Source of the DNA: Arvicola amphibius
Taxonomy: Eukaryota; Chordata; Mammalia; Rodentia; Cricetidae
DNA length: 64,000 bases
Reading direction: 5' to 3'
Assembly: GCF_903992535.2 (NCBI RefSeq)
Contig: NC_052052.2
Span: forward strand, 13,970,652-14,034,651
Under the pieces are notes generated by a model. It had not been told where the DNA came from, did not search any database, and worked only from the letters and a program-made list of their open reading frames with translations. How positions within the stretch are numbered: the first letter of the stretch is position 1; every line of letters starts with the position of its first letter. Position numbers and translations under genes: made by a program. Below are positions 1 through 11,778 of this stretch, piece after piece.

Positions 1-1582
1 CAGGAGATGAGCAGCCCGAGAGAGATCTCGAAGGTCTTGCCACAAAGAAATGTGTGTTTGAGGTGATGGGTAAGTGATTTGCATCGCTACGATTGGCTAT
101 GCAATGCCATGGTTACTTTAGTTACTTTTCTCTCGCGCTCACTGTGATGAAATAACTGTCAGAACAACTTAAGAGCATAATCAGCTATTCTGGCGCACAG
201 TTTCAAGGTGTTCAGCGCATGGCCACTTGGGGTCCATGTTTCTGGGCCTGTTTTGAGGCAGGATATGATGGTGGGAATGTCTGCCACTGGAGCCCCTTCA
301 TGGTGAGCAGGAAGCAGAGTGAAGGATACAGAAAGATGACAGGGCAAAGTTATCACCATCAGAGACACACTTCCTTTATTTAACTAGGTCTTACTTCCAC
401 CTTTGGACTCATCCTAATAATGCCATCGTATTCTGAATCCACCAGTGGATGAAGCCGTTCATTGGCTCCCATGATCTAATCCTAGAGAATCCCGACTTCT
501 GTCATAGAGTTCTGTTGCTATGAAGAGACACCGTGACCACAGCAACTCTAATAAAGGAAAAATGTTTAATTTGGATTTGCAGTTCAGAGGTTTAGTCCAT
601 TATTGTCACGATGGGAAGCGTGGCAGCAGGCAAACAGACATGGCACTGGAGAGGTGGCTGAGAGATCTACATCTGGATTAGCAAGGGCCAGGCGGGGAGT
701 GACATTGGGCCTGACTTGAACATTTGAGACTTCCTCCAACACCTACGCCAACAAGAACACACCTCCTGATAGTGCCAGTCCCTCTGAGCCTATGGAGGCC
801 ATTTTCATTCAAACCATCAGAACTACACTCCACCTAGCCATCCAGAGGCAGAAACAGACCCGTGAACTTCTGATCAGTGGCAGTTCTAGGGGGTGACAGG
901 GCCTAACTTACCAGACGCCATCCCTGCCGGCTCACACTCGCTGCCACAGCTTCTGTCAGAGGGATATGGTTGTAGTTTCACACCTGCTCAGGATGTCAGC
1001 CTAAATAACATTCAGAGAGAATCTCCAAAGAATGGCTATTGATTCGGGAACAGGGTACACTGTAAGGAGAATACGCATGCCTTAGACACCATGGGCCTAT
1101 TCAAGGAGGGTGAGCTAAGGGGAAGTTTTAATTAGCCGGAGAACCAGAGCTTTTACATAAGCTGCTTAGAAACCAAGCTCATTGGTTGTTGAGGCCAGAG
1201 GCAAGTGTTAGCGTTGGCTCATTGGTGGAGGTGCTGTTACCAGGCAAGCCTTCTATGTAGAGCATCTTGCCTGAACTGTCGCCGTCTTAGAGAAAGTCCA
1301 ACTTTGTACCAGGCATCTGTGTTCTCAGGCAAGCTGCATAAAGCTTGGGATGCATGCAGGACAAGGAGAGACCCTCTCGTCAGGGCGGGAGGTTAGAAAG
1401 TCCTTCAGAGAGAACTTAAACAGCCAAGCACCATGTCATCATGTGTCTCCCCTCTCCCAGCACCTCTGGTTCTGATTTTGTTTAGAATTGAGTTGAACTA
1501 CCCCTCACCTTGGAATCTCTCCCAGATACGAAGGTCAGGAGGGTGCCTCTCCACTCAGGGTCCCCATCTCTCACTTTGACAG
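1..1582 (+). other. Intronic part of Pla2g5 (5' exons outside window)
   Basis: No sPLA2 calcium-loop exon (YGCYCG type) or signal-peptide exon was found here. Apart from an antisense hAT-type repeat at about 503-830, the stretch looks like unique intronic sequence. Confidence 0.65.
503..830 (-). mobile_element. Non-autonomous hAT-type DNA repeat (URR1-like)
   Basis: On the minus strand the element runs from a 'gtttgaatgaaaatgg'-type start to a 'gtctcttcatagcaacagaa'-type end. This matches the common rodent URR1/Charlie-type element, and the copy at 15831-16151 is a relative in the opposite orientation. The family name is from memory. Confidence 0.5.
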
Positions 1583-1689
1583 GTGCTGTTGGGTGCATGA
1601 CCGCTGTTATGGGGAACTGGAGGAGAAAGGCTGTGGCATCCGGACTCAGTCCTATGACTACAGAGTCACACAGGGTCAGGTCATCTGCG
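1583..1689 (+). CDS. Pla2g5: Pla2g5 active-site exon (107 nt)
   Basis: The exon begins with the last base of a split Trp codon (TG|G), then Cys-Cys-Trp-Val-His-Asp. It ends in ATC TGC G before 'gtaagt'. Its length of 107 nt equals that of the matching Pla2g2d exon. Confidence 0.93.
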
Positions 1690-2480
1690 GTAAGTGGGGC
1701 TTCCCATTCAGACTGGGAGTCATGCTGCCCAAGAGATGGGCCAGCTTATATCTTGGGAGGCGGAGTGAGGATGAGAGGCACAGGCTGTTGCAGCCTTTCT
1801 AGGTTTCTGGGGAAGGGTGGGCCTGGCTTAGGCCCACTATTTGCTAGGTACTGTGGGCTTGCAGATTTCCTCTTCCTGGACAGAGTAAGTTTCACCTCCC
1901 TTACTTCCCATGTGTAACTGAAGCTCAAAGGTTTGCCAGTGTGCAGCAGAAGGGGCTCATTTCCAGGCCCCTGAGTTCACAGCCAGGCCCCAGGTGCATC
2001 TCTGTTTAATGTCTCCCACAGAAACTGTCTCCAACCTCAAGTTAGGCACTCCACCCAAAGGGCATGTGTCTGTTCCACCAGACTGGGTACTCCCTGAATG
2101 GAAACCTAGAGATCTTGGCCCTCTAGTTCAGGAGCTGAGCCTCCACCATCAGATTACACATCTCCCTAACTCAGCAGCTCTCCCATCAGATTCTGTATCA
2201 CCCTGGTGCAGATTCCTCCTCCACCCACTCTGAGATCCCTCAGAGCAAAACACAGATGGGGCCATCTACGCAGACTAGAAGATATGACTTTGAACAAGTC
2301 AGTGTTGGTGGGACACAATTTTCCTGTGCTCACTCGGCACTTGGTGTCTGTTTTGTAGAATACGGGTCCTTCTGTTCGACGAGGCTTTGTGCCTGTGATC
2401 GGATGCTGGTCTACTGCTTGCGGAGAAACCTCTGGAGCTACAATCCTTATTATCAGTATTACCCCAACTTCCTCTGCTAA
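1583..2480 (+). CDS. Pla2g5: Group V secreted phospholipase A2, 3' part (last two coding exons)
   Basis: The product is a calcium-dependent secreted enzyme that releases fatty acid from the sn-2 position of phospholipids, especially phosphatidylcholine. Two coding exons are visible, 1583-1689 and 2359-2480, with acceptor 'ttgacag', donor 'gtaagt' and acceptor 'ttttgtag'. Together they encode about 76 residues. The first exon carries the active-site motif CCWVHDRCY, with catalytic His followed by calcium-binding Asp. The second carries the conserved CACD motif and ends in YQYYPNFLC then TAA. The sequences RTQSYDYR, CACDR and LVYCLRRNL are characteristic of group V rather than of the IIA, IID or IIF paralogues. 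The earlier exons (signal peptide and calcium loop) are not in the first 1582 bases, so the gene is cut by the left edge. Introns and phases match the sPLA2 pattern. Identification is firm; only the N-terminal half is missing. Confidence 0.95.
2359..2480 (+). CDS. Pla2g5: Pla2g5 terminal coding exon (122 nt)
   Basis: The first two bases, AA, complete the Glu codon begun by the final G of the previous exon. The reading continues YGSFCSTRLCACDR to PNFLC and TAA at 2478-2480. Confidence 0.95.
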
Positions 2481-2875
2481 CCTGTGTGGGCTCTGCTCTG
2501 GGGGTTCCTCCCACAGTGGAGGCCCCCTCTGCTGTATTCCTGATGCACGCCCCAAGGTCTTGGATCTGTCTTCATCTGTGTGCCACTGGGCTGGGCAGCA
2601 CCCTAGGACTACGCACCCCATACCCAAGGTCCTAGAGAGGAACTCTGATCCCAGCTTGGCAAACTCCCAGGATGGCTGAGCTGGCACTTGTGAAGTTGGC
2701 TCTGGGCCTGGGAGCTCCCCCAGCTCCAGGCCGGCGCTGTGTTGACTTTTCTTTCAATTTCTGGAACCGAACTGACATTACCAACCTCCAGAGAACTTTT
2801 ACTCGAGTAGAAGCCAAATTAACTCTATAAATCTGCTATGTAGATATTAAATAAACCCATTTGCAAGGCTAGTAA
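2481..2875 (+). other. Pla2g5: Probable Pla2g5 3' UTR
   Basis: The 3' UTR runs from the stop codon to just past an AATAAA at 2850-2855. No other canonical signal occurs between. The exact cleavage site cannot be read from sequence. Confidence 0.6.
2850..2855 (+). terminator. Pla2g5: Polyadenylation signal AATAAA, Pla2g5
   Basis: This is a canonical hexamer 370 bases after the stop codon. Confidence 0.6.
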
Positions 2876-3029
2876 ACACCCCCAGAATTTCCTCTGATAG
2901 GGCTGGGATAGGATTACCTAAACTTTTGTAAATCCCTGCAGCACCTGCATGCCCTCAGGGATGGAGGTGGAAACAGGTGGGAGCCTTCTTAGCCTTTCAA
3001 GTTTTTGTTTGTTTGTTTTATTTTGTTTT

Positions 3030-3187
3030 GTTTTGTTTTTTTTTTCTGAGACAGGGTTTCTCTGTAGCTTTGGAGTCTGTCCTGGAACTAGCTCTTGTAG
3101 ACCAGGCTGGTCTCGAACTCACAGAGATTCGCCTGCCTCTGCCTCCCGAGTGCTAGGATTAGAGGCGTGCGCCACCACCGCCTGGCT
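3030..3187 (-). mobile_element. B1 SINE (cricetid subtype), antisense
   Basis: A nearly full-length antisense B1 starts from a T-rich tail, includes 'gagacagggtttctctgtag', and ends at 'ccaccaccgcctggc'. Confidence 0.9.
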
Positions 3188-3424
3188 GCCTTTCAAGTTT
3201 TGTCTGAGTTCATTTTCTTAAACCTTGGCGTTCTTCAAACCAGACCTGGAGCTCATGCTTCTTCTAGAGGAAGATGAAGCACAATCCTGTACTACCTGGG
3301 ACTCGCCCTGGCTGGAAAGGGTAGCATCCGGCTCCCAGCCCTGGCTTCTGCAGCTAGGTGGGTTTGAACCTCTGGGTAGTCTGAATCCCTCTGACCTTCC
3401 TCGAAATAGAAAAAGAGACTCCTT

Positions 3425-3575
3425 CCGGGAGCATATGGGTGCACACCCCTAATCCTAGCACCTGGTGGGTGAAGAAGGCAGGGGAGTCAGAGGTTCAAGG
3501 TCAACCTCTGTTCCTTAGCAAGTTTGCGAGCAGCCTAGACTACATGAGACTGTGTCTCAAAAGGTGCCAGTTAGC
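3425..3575 (+). mobile_element. Old B1/B4-type SINE
   Basis: The sequence contains 'gcacacccctaatcctagca', a 'ttcaaggtcaacctc' segment and 'gagactgtgtctcaaaa'. It is diverged. Confidence 0.6.
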
Positions 3576-4059
3576 TAACTAAAATGAGACTCCTAGCGCT
3601 CACCTGGTACTGACACAGGGATGCTGAAGTCCTGAGATGTCACTGGGTGGGGAGACACGGTTTAAATGAGAGTCAAGGAGGCTGGAAGAACAGGTTGCCA
3701 GCCTGTTTATTTTTCACCAAGTTAAGGGCATTGAAAATCCCTATTACCTATCACTTTGTAAAAGGCAGAGCTTTCTCACACCAATATGACAGGAAGGAGA
3801 GATGCATTGTTCATCAATAAAGGAGGGCTCTTCCCGAGGAAGGACCCAGGCTCCTTCACTCATGTTTCCAAAATACGTGCAGGACACGAGGTCTCTAGAG
3901 AACTCCAGTGTTTGAACGTTTTCTAAGTAAAGTTAATTACATGAGATCACCCCAAATTCACACATTTTCGGCATACACCAGCGACTATATTTAAACAACA
4001 CCAGAGTGGGCCTCACCGAGCTGATTTCACACGTGGAAATTTCAAAATCGGGGTGAGGG

Positions 4060-4140
4060 AGGGGCTGGAGAGATGGCCCAGCTGGTAAAGAGCCAGCTTC
4101 GAGCAAGCATGAAGATCTGGATTGGATCACCAGGACTCTA
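4060..4140 (+). mobile_element. B2-related SINE fragment (5' part)
   Basis: The fragment has 'ggctggagagatggcccagctggtaaagagc', the tRNA-like head of B2 elements. It is truncated after about 75 bases. Confidence 0.6.
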
Positions 4141-4164
4141 CAAATCCTCAGCCTGCATCTGAGC

Positions 4165-4455
4165 TCCTATCTCTTCCCGCCTTAAATTCTTCTCTCTGCC
4201 CAGCCACATCACTCCTGTCTCCACCTCCCTAATACTGGGATTAAAGATGTTGAGCCACCACCCTCCAGCTCTGCTTCTCTTTTAGACTGGCTCAATTTCG
4301 TCCAGGGTGGTTCTGAACACAGGGTCTACCTCTGTCTCCCAAGCGCTGGGATTAAAGGTGTGTGCCACCACTGCCTGACTTCTATGGCTAACTAGTGTCT
4401 TACCTCTGCACTCTGATCTTCAGGCAAGCTTTATTTATTAGATCACAAACAAAAT
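4165..4455 (-). mobile_element. Rodent interspersed repeat with two embedded B1-like segments
   Basis: The stretch contains two 'ctgggattaaaggtgtg'-like segments within longer non-B1 sequence. It ends near 'caggcaagctttatttatta'. The arrangement recurs in rodent genomes, but the family name is uncertain. Confidence 0.45.
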
Positions 4456-4459
4456 AGCA

Positions 4460-6100
4460 GTCCACATAGCTGCCCTCAGACTGCAAACGAGGTCAAGGGA
4501 TGTCTCCTAGTGGTAAATGACAGGGAGGACAAAGCTGAACAAGCCAGTACATAGAACTCCGCCATGCAGGAGACTGCCTACTCCCGAGCACCCACACGTG
4601 AGGCAGATGCTCTCCTCCCGCAGAGAGAGTGCCACCAGAAGCTTGGGGACATAGAATGCTTTGCCTGAGGCCACATGGGTTCCAAGGAAGGCAGGTAGGA
4701 AGGAAGCAGCCAGCTGCCTGAGGCTCGGACTGGAGCAGATGGTATCCGCCCGCTTCAGAAACTGGGAGCCAGGGCCAGGGCACACAACAAGTCTGGAGGA
4801 AGCCTCATTTTGTTTCCCTCAGGGTGAGTGTGGTAAGCCAAGCCCGAGCTGTGCTTCCCAGAGTTCCTTTCCCTGCAGAGCACTGGGTCTGCAAGGGAAG
4901 GCGGTGTTGTTGTGCAGTTTGTCTGGAAAGCAGAAGGGGAGTCACAGGCAGTCTCCTTTGCACCTGGAAGGTCTGAGCCTAGCACGAAGTCAGATTCGCT
5001 CATGGCTCAGACCCATCACAAGCTGGCTAGCCTGGCAGGTGGGAACCGCCTGGCCTCTCTCCTTCTGAGCTGGGCCCAGCTGTGTTTTTTTAACTCAGTG
5101 AGAGAGGCATGGGAGACTTCCGCAGGATACGGCACAGCCAACTGGGCTGGGGACTCTGTGACTCAGTCTACCCCGTGGACACCTCTCACCCTCCCAGCTC
5201 CCAGTCCAACCTCTTCACCCACTCCACAACCATTCTCCCTTCCCAATTGTCAGCCCTGCCAGCTTCCAGTGGTAGTAGCAGCAGGCACAAAGGTAACAGC
5301 CTCCCTCCCATACCGTGTAAAGCTAATCAGATCCCCACATCAGTATATCGTTGCAGAGTGGTGTCCTGCCTCTGCCCAGCCCCCGGATGGCATAGAATTT
5401 GTTATAGCTGTAATTTCCAAGGAACAGAATCCGAAGGAAGGCTTTGTGGCTTGCTTTGGGATTATCTGGGATTGGTTTCTCTTCCTGATTAGAATGCACT
5501 GGATTTCAGGATAACGGGGGCATGCATTTTTCCACAGCCTGCAGGGCTCAAGCCGTGACCTCATTGGTTACTAATGATAGCCCATCCAAGCAGTGGTCCT
5601 GGGAAAGCCAAGAAATTGGTGAGACAGAGCATTTTAGTGAATTAAAAACTACAGGGTAGGAGAGCCTATAGGAAGAAACCATGAATTCGAGGTTTGACTT
5701 CCCACTCAAGGCCTGCAGAAGGGACATGAGTGTTTTCTTGCTGCCGGGGCAGGGCACAGATACCTACGGAGAGGCTCGGGTGGGAAGACACTGGGGCCAC
5801 CACATGGAGCAGCTGTTCTGAAGCAGTTAGAGCAGACCAGCTCACTGCCCCCACCCCCGCTCCTGTTTCACAGGTGTTTGTCTCTGTGACTTGTCTCGTC
5901 ATGGAACTGTCACAAACACTGGCTTCGGCCATCAGGATGGCACCCTGCTCCCTTGCTTTGCAATGACCCAGCAGCTGGGGCTCTCTGTCCTGGTCATGAC
6001 CTGGCCAGAGGGACCTGAGCTGGATCAATTCTTAATCCACAGGACACCACTCTGCTCTGTCCCACAGGCAACATGTGCTGGGTGGACCTGGTGACTGGGA
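4460..6100. other. Intergenic, no gene seen
   Basis: Several open frames occur, but none has recognisable domains or splice structure. I see no repeat that I can name. Confidence 0.5.
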
Positions 6101-6107
6101 AGAAATT

Positions 6108-6202
6108 TCCTTCCCTCCTTCCTTTATTCCTTCTTCTTTATTGTTGTCCTTTCCTCCCTCCCTCCTTCCCTCTCTCCCTTCCTCTCTTCCTCCCTCCCAC
6201 CT
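6108..6202. repeat. Pyrimidine-rich simple repeat (CCTT/CCCT)
   Basis: This is an irregular run of cttc, ccct and cctt units on the plus strand. Confidence 0.85.
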
Positions 6203-6254
6203 GCCTATTTGTCTTGTTTTTTCTTCACTTCTTCCAGTCTTTTCTGTCTGGACA

Positions 6255-6350
6255 GTTGTAGGGACAGAGTCTTGATATATAACCCTGACCAGCCTAGAAT
6301 TCACTATATAGACCAAGCAGGGATTACAGGTGCATGCCACCACATCCAAC
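6255..6350 (-). mobile_element. Degenerate antisense B1 with internal deletion
   Basis: 'gggacagagtcttgatatata' is followed by 'gggattacaggtgcatgccaccac', with the central part missing. Confidence 0.5.
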
Positions 6351-6732
6351 TTAAACGTACTTACACTAAGACCCAAGGATGCCTTAGATAACAGCAAACC
6401 CCACAACACAGGGTCTGCTGTCTCAGGGGCCTCTAGAGGGGCCTTGCAGCCCAGAGTCTGCTGAATAACTTCTTTTGAGAGACATTGCTGGTTGCTTAGA
6501 TCTACCAAGTCATACGGTCACATGTGATTGCACTCGCAAAGGGCAGGGACACATAGGAGATGGGGCTGGGCGTGTCGGCAGGGAGCACAGACGCCTTGAC
6601 CTCACCCCTGCCACAGTACTTAAGGGGTGAGTTCCCTGTGATGGGCGGGCTATGCGTGAATATCCAGTGACTATGACAGTCACTGGTATTTCTCACAAGT
6701 GGACCACGGTTGCTGTGCAGTACCTGGTTGTT

Positions 6733-6831
6733 TGGGTAGGATGTGTTCATGTAGTTGGTCTTTGGTAAATCAGTTAACAAAGTGGGTAGGATGTGTTCAT
6801 GTAGTTGGTCTTTGGTAAATCAGTTAACAAA
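6733..6831. repeat. Perfect tandem duplication, period 50
   Basis: Positions 6733-6781 and 6783-6831 are identical over 49 bases (starting tgggtaggatgtgttc and ending cagttaacaaa), separated by one base. Confidence 0.95.
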
Positions 6832-6842
6832 AGGGGACAGTT

Positions 6843-6976
6843 GCTGGACATGGGGGTGCATACCTGTAATCCCAGCACTTGGGACGTGAAGGAAGGGGAC
6901 TCAGGGGTTCAAGGTCATCCTTGTCTACACAGAGGTCAGCGACAGCCTGGGCTACTTGAGTCTCTGTCTCAAAACG
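6843..6976 (+). mobile_element. Old B1/B4-type SINE
   Basis: The sequence contains 'ggtgcatacctgtaatccca', 'ggttcaaggtcatccttg' and 'gagtctctgtctcaaaac'. Confidence 0.65.
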
Positions 6977-7212
6977 GGCTAGAGAGATGGCTTTGCAGAA
7001 AAGCACACCCACTACTGTTGCAGAGGACCAGGGTTCAGTTCCCAGTGCCTACAATAGGCAGCTCATCACTGCCTATAGTTCCAGCTCCAGGAGATGCAAT
7101 GGCTGCCCTCCTCTGGACTCCTCGGGCAACTGCACTCACAAGAATATACACACGGACATACATATATGTATACACATGCTTTAAAAATCAACCTTAAAAA
7201 AAAACAAAACAA
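6977..7212 (+). mobile_element. B2-family SINE with A-rich tail
   Basis: It has a 'gggctagagagatggctttg' head, 'gaccagggttcagttcccag' and 'ctcctctggactcctcggg', then an A-rich tail. It directly abuts the preceding SINE. Confidence 0.7.
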
Positions 7213-8755
7213 AACAAAGCAGAATGGGGCTTACATCGCCCCAAGGTGGCCTCAGGCCTTGATTTCTGTTCTCTTTGTCTCTGTTCTATGGCTGTCCTGT
7301 GAGCTAATACACATCTTCTTCATTAGCTTGCCAGGAGTGTCTCTGATGAAGTGGGGTACGAAGCATGCATTATATTCTGCATGTCATGGAAGCAGAGCCC
7401 CAAACCGAGCCTGAGCTCTCGAATAACAATGTCAGTCCCAAAACACAAGACGGGAGATTCAAGGCAGGGGTGAGCCAGAGGTCCGGAGGACCCTCTACTC
7501 TCCCCTTCCTCTTTTCCAGACCCCGCCCTTGTGGATGTGACCACAGGTGATGCTCAAAAGGTGCAGTTCTCCTTAGGGGAGCACTATGAGCTTCCAGGAG
7601 GAAGAAACCACAGTTATGAGAGAGGCAGCACCTACGGGGAGACCCTAGTTGAACTTCAGGCAAACGGGCCTGCAGCTGGTCCCAAAGGCTACCCATTCCC
7701 ACACTCTGCCCTTTGCCTGTGTGGTGCATCAGGCTGCATGGATGCATCAGCTCCATCTTACCAGGCAAAGTCCTGGGCATCAATGCTCTGCTCCAATGCT
7801 TCCTATAGAAAAGTGTGCCATCTCCATCTTCCCCAGCAGGGGTCCTCCTTTCTCTTCTGCTCTCCCGTGGTCTCCTCCCCCTCCTCTCTTGAGCACCCAT
7901 GGTTAATCCTGTAACACAGGCTTACTAAGCATCTACCTGTGCCATGCTTGACTGGACTCAGATACCTGCCAGTCTGTCCCTCAGGAGGTTCACAGTGGGG
8001 CAGGGAATAACTTACAATAGACAAGTACAAGCTTCATGAGAGAACAAGAGGTTAAGGGATGAAGTCTCAGCTTAAACCAAGAGACAGGGCAGGTGGAGGC
8101 TTGCCAAGGACCCCTGGGCCCCAGGGCCCCCGAAGCAGAGCCACACCAGCCTCCAACATGGAGGTCTCTAGATCAGGAAAACCTACTTGCTTGGGGGCAC
8201 AGCTCACCCCCTTGACCTAGTGGAGAGGAGAAAGCTCAGCCTAGGTGGAGCCTGACTGTGCTCTAGGGGTATTCTAAGAGTCTTTGCTCTTAGGATCCAC
8301 AGGCAGAAAGTCCTTTTCAGAATAACCAAATGCCCAAGTAATGAGAGCCAGTGATCCATAGCATGGAAATCCATGGTCAGCTGTGGAGACACCAGGGAGG
8401 GACAAGTCCCAGGAAACTGAACAGGCATACTGTTTTGTTACTCCCAGTCCAAAAGGTGGGCAGAGCTCTCCTGATGCTCACATATACCCGAGGGATATGC
8501 TGAAGGCAGCTAGAGTCTGGGGCAACTTGAGTTTCTGGCATGAATCTTCCAGATCTCTGAAGCTGGGATGGTGGCCCAGAGGTCAGTGTGTGGGAGGCAT
8601 GTCCTGATTATGAATACAGGAGACACCACGACAAGCGTTGCCCACACAGGGACACTTTATTCGTTTTTTTTATTACCTTGTAAGGGCTTATTTATAGCTT
8701 CCTTCATCTGTTATGGCACACTAATTTCTTACAATGTGGTCTTTAACTTCTCTGC
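7213..8755. other. Intergenic, no gene seen
   Basis: The stretch looks mostly unique. Open frames of 60-176 codons overlap one another on both strands and show no recognisable family features. Confidence 0.5.
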
Positions 8756-8761
8756 ATTTTA

Positions 8762-8933
8762 AAAAAATTTATTTTTATTTTATGTGCATTGGTGTGCATG
8801 TACGTCTGTGTGAGGGTGTCAGATCTTGGAGTTACAGACAGTTGTGAGCAGCCATGTGGGTGCTGGGAATTGAACTCGGGTCCTCTAGGAGAACAGCTAG
8901 CTCTCTCAACTGCCGAGTCATCTCTCCAGCCTC
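8762..8933 (-). mobile_element. B2/B3-family SINE, antisense
   Basis: A T-rich start is followed by 'gggtgctgggaattgaactc' and ends 'gagtcatctctccagcc', the complement of the B2 head. Confidence 0.8.
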
Positions 8934-8984
8934 TCTGCTTTTAAAACAGAGTGCATGTCTGTAACAACTGCCTTACTCCCTCCC

Positions 8985-9178
8985 GTATGTGAGTGTGTGT
9001 GCATGCATGAGAGTGTATGCATATTCCCATGTGTGCATATGACGTGAGGCCAGGTGATGCTGCTGCTGTGAAGGATCTTCCACACAGGTTCTAGGGTATC
9101 AGATTTCAGTCCTTATTCACCTCACTCACACGCGTGGAGCAAGCGACTTAGAGACTCAGTCATCTCACTAGCCCTTCC
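8985..9178 (-). mobile_element. Degenerate B3-like SINE, antisense
   Basis: It ends in 'gactcagtcatctcactagccc'-type sequence after a TG-rich segment. It is strongly diverged. Confidence 0.45.
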
Positions 9179-9179
9179 T

Positions 9180-10930
9180 TACCCTTCCTAAATGGTTCTG
9201 GGTCATCGGGTCAATCTCCCTCCCCCTCCTCCCCTCCCCCCGGCACCCACATCCTGCTACTGACCTACTGATCTTTTCCTAGCCCAGCAAGGAGCTTAGG
9301 AGAACACGAAATGACTCAGAGAAAAGAAAGGTTGCATTTCAAAGTCATGTATTCCTCTCTGCAGAGTTTCTGGGAATCTGCCAAGCCACTTGTCGAGTCT
9401 GAGCACCCAGCTCTGAGACTCTGAAGGCTGTTTTTCTCGGTGCCAAAAATGTGTTGAGTCATCAGCCCTGAACTGCTGATCTGGGAAATTTAGAATGTTG
9501 TGTGACTGGTTTCCCATGAGTCAAAGCGAACCAGCCGAGTTTACTCTGGGTTCCAATAAACCTGTGGGGCTATAAGCTGTGAACCTGTCATTACCTTCCA
9601 GACCATGGCTCGGTCTAGACAGGCCTGCCACCTTGTGGAACATGGAGAATTCTAAAGATTCAGTCCAGTGTGGACCGCTGGGTTGTCCTTTTCCAAGTAT
9701 TCTGACCCGGACTGAATCTCCCAGAAGCCCACTTGACTGAGAGGGAGCCTGAGAGAAGAAAGAAGAGTCTTGGGGAAGGCTGCACTTGGATTTGTGATGA
9801 AGGTGGCACTCAAAACAGGCTCTCTGACCCTGGAGTTTGGGACAGTCCAAGCAATCCAAGTTGGCTCCCTGTAGTCAACTTGCAGGGCAACTCAAGACCA
9901 GGACAGTGCAGCTGCTACCCAGGAGAGTACATGTTGGTGGCATCTGTGAGCTACCCGTGGTTCTCCAAGTCACAGTGGCAGCAGAAAGATCACTTATTTG
10001 TGACTTGCTGGATCACAAATAAGCTGCTCTGGGTGGCAATGAGCCCCAGGGAAAGACGGAAGGACACAGCCATTAAAAGTTCCAATAAAACACATCACCC
10101 GTGGCCTCCACCACTGATGATAGCAATAACGATTGCAGCTGCTGGGTTCTACACTGGCCTCTGTGCTGTGAAACACACTCCATTTCATCATCACACTTCG
10201 AGACTAGTGGGGATGGGACTGTAATTCTCCTTCCTGGGTAGTAACTGAGGCTCTCATGGGACTCGGAGTCCCCATAGATGGCCATGACATGGGTGTTCTC
10301 TGCCAGCCTTCCATGCAGCAATCTCCCCAGAAGTGTGTAATATGTTTGGGGCTACCTAGTCATTTTTCTATTAGTACGAGGTTTTGGTGTTTCTTTTTTT
10401 TTCCTTAGTCACTTGAATGTTGATGGGAAATTACAGGCCACTGTTGGAGAGAAAATGTTCTCTACCCTCTTGTGTTCAGTCACTGTGGGACAAGCAAATT
10501 GGACTAGGAAAGGACAGATTGCCAGGGAAAAAAGTATATATCATATATAATATATACAATAAGTATATGTGTGCATGTCCATTCATGAAAGTGTAAAATG
10601 AAGTTTAACATCTATATCGTTTTATGAAAGGGAAGTTTGGTCTCCAAGGGATGATGAATTGAGGAGGAAATTACCAGGAAGTGCAGGTAGTGAATGATAA
10701 GGGCTTCTAAGCTAAGGTCTATTTGTGCAAAGTCATCTTGATGTTCACACCTGATTTCCACAGCACAAGAGGAAAGGGTCCCCCTTCCCCAAAGGGAAAC
10801 TGGTACCTTGCCAGTCTGATAAGGAGAAGCCAAGATCTCTCTTTCTAAATCTCTCCATTCTCAGTTGCTGGTACACAGTCCTTACAATGAAGCAGCATAT
10901 TGTTTGGGTAATGTTTTCTGTTTCTCTTCA
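9180..10930. other. Intergenic, no gene seen
   Basis: The sequence looks unique, with an AT-rich patch at about 10530-10600. No coding evidence was found. Confidence 0.5.
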
Positions 10931-10934
10931 TTAC

Positions 10935-11268
10935 TGTGATATTGGTTGTCAACCTGACAGAATCTAGAATCACCCAGGAGATGGGCCTCTGAGTATGCCT
11001 GCAATAATTTTGATTACGTAGATTGTTGTGGAAAAACTCATCTTGATTGTGGGTACAACCATTCCCTAGACTGGGGATCCTGAGCTGTATAAAACTGGGC
11101 TTACCAAGCACACATTCATCCCTCTGATTTCCTGGTTGCTTCAAGCCCCTGCTGGCTTGACTTCCCCACCTCGATGGACTGTACCCTGAAACTGTCCTAA
11201 AACGAATCCTTCCTCCACCCAGAAGTATTTTTTTGTCAGTGTGTTTGATCATAGCAACAGCAAAGGAC
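10935..11268 (+). mobile_element. hAT-type non-autonomous DNA repeat
   Basis: It starts near 'gatattggttgtcaacctga', contains 'accattccctagactgggga', and ends in 'tgatcatagcaacagcaaag'. This form is common in rodent genomes. The LTR element begins immediately after it. Confidence 0.5.
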
Positions 11269-11270
11269 GG

Positions 11271-11620
11271 TGTGGGAAGTCCTTCTGTATATGTGTTGCT
11301 TTTATTGGTTAATGAATAAAGAAGCTGCTTTGGCCAATGACTTAACAGAATATACCCAGGCTGGAAAAGATATAGAGAGTAGGCAGAGTCAGAGAGAAGC
11401 CATGTAGCTGCCCGCAAGAGACAGATACCTCCACTGGAGCCCACTGGAACCACAGCCATGTGGCCATACACAAATTAATAAAAATGGGTTACTTTAAGAT
11501 ATGAGTTACCCAGAAATATGCTTAAACTATTGTCCAAAGAGTATTGCAATGAATACAAATTTCTGTGTGATTATTTTTGGTTCTGCGCAGCCAGGAACAA
11601 ACAAGTGACCTCCCCCAATA
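11271..11620 (+). repeat. 5' LTR of the decayed ERV
   Basis: It begins TGTGGG and holds 'ggttaatgaataaagaagct'. It is followed directly by the primer-binding-like sequence. Confidence 0.75.
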
Positions 11621-11752
11621 AATTGGTGCCAATGTGGGTGACTACATCCATAAAACCTGAGAGAGCATTTTTTTGGATGGGTTTTGTTTGCTGGTGGTGA
11701 GTAGGAGCACTGTGGCTCCTTTAAGAAATATCTTCCTGATTCAGTGGTAGCA

Positions 11753-11778
11753 AAAATAAATAAATAAATAAATAAATG
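11753..11778. repeat. (AAAT)n microsatellite
   Basis: About six AAAT units lie inside the ERV internal region. Confidence 0.9.

Noticed and set aside
1510..1917. 135-codon open frame overlapping the Pla2g5 active-site exon
   Set aside because: It runs in a different frame from the sPLA2 coding sequence and crosses the splice donor; it has no recognisable domain.
6977..7060. tRNA-like A and B box sequences at SINE heads
   Set aside because: They belong to B2-family SINEs, not functional tRNA genes.
10845..11471. 208-codon minus-strand open frame
   Set aside because: It spans the junction of a hAT-type repeat and an LTR, and shows no protein-family features.
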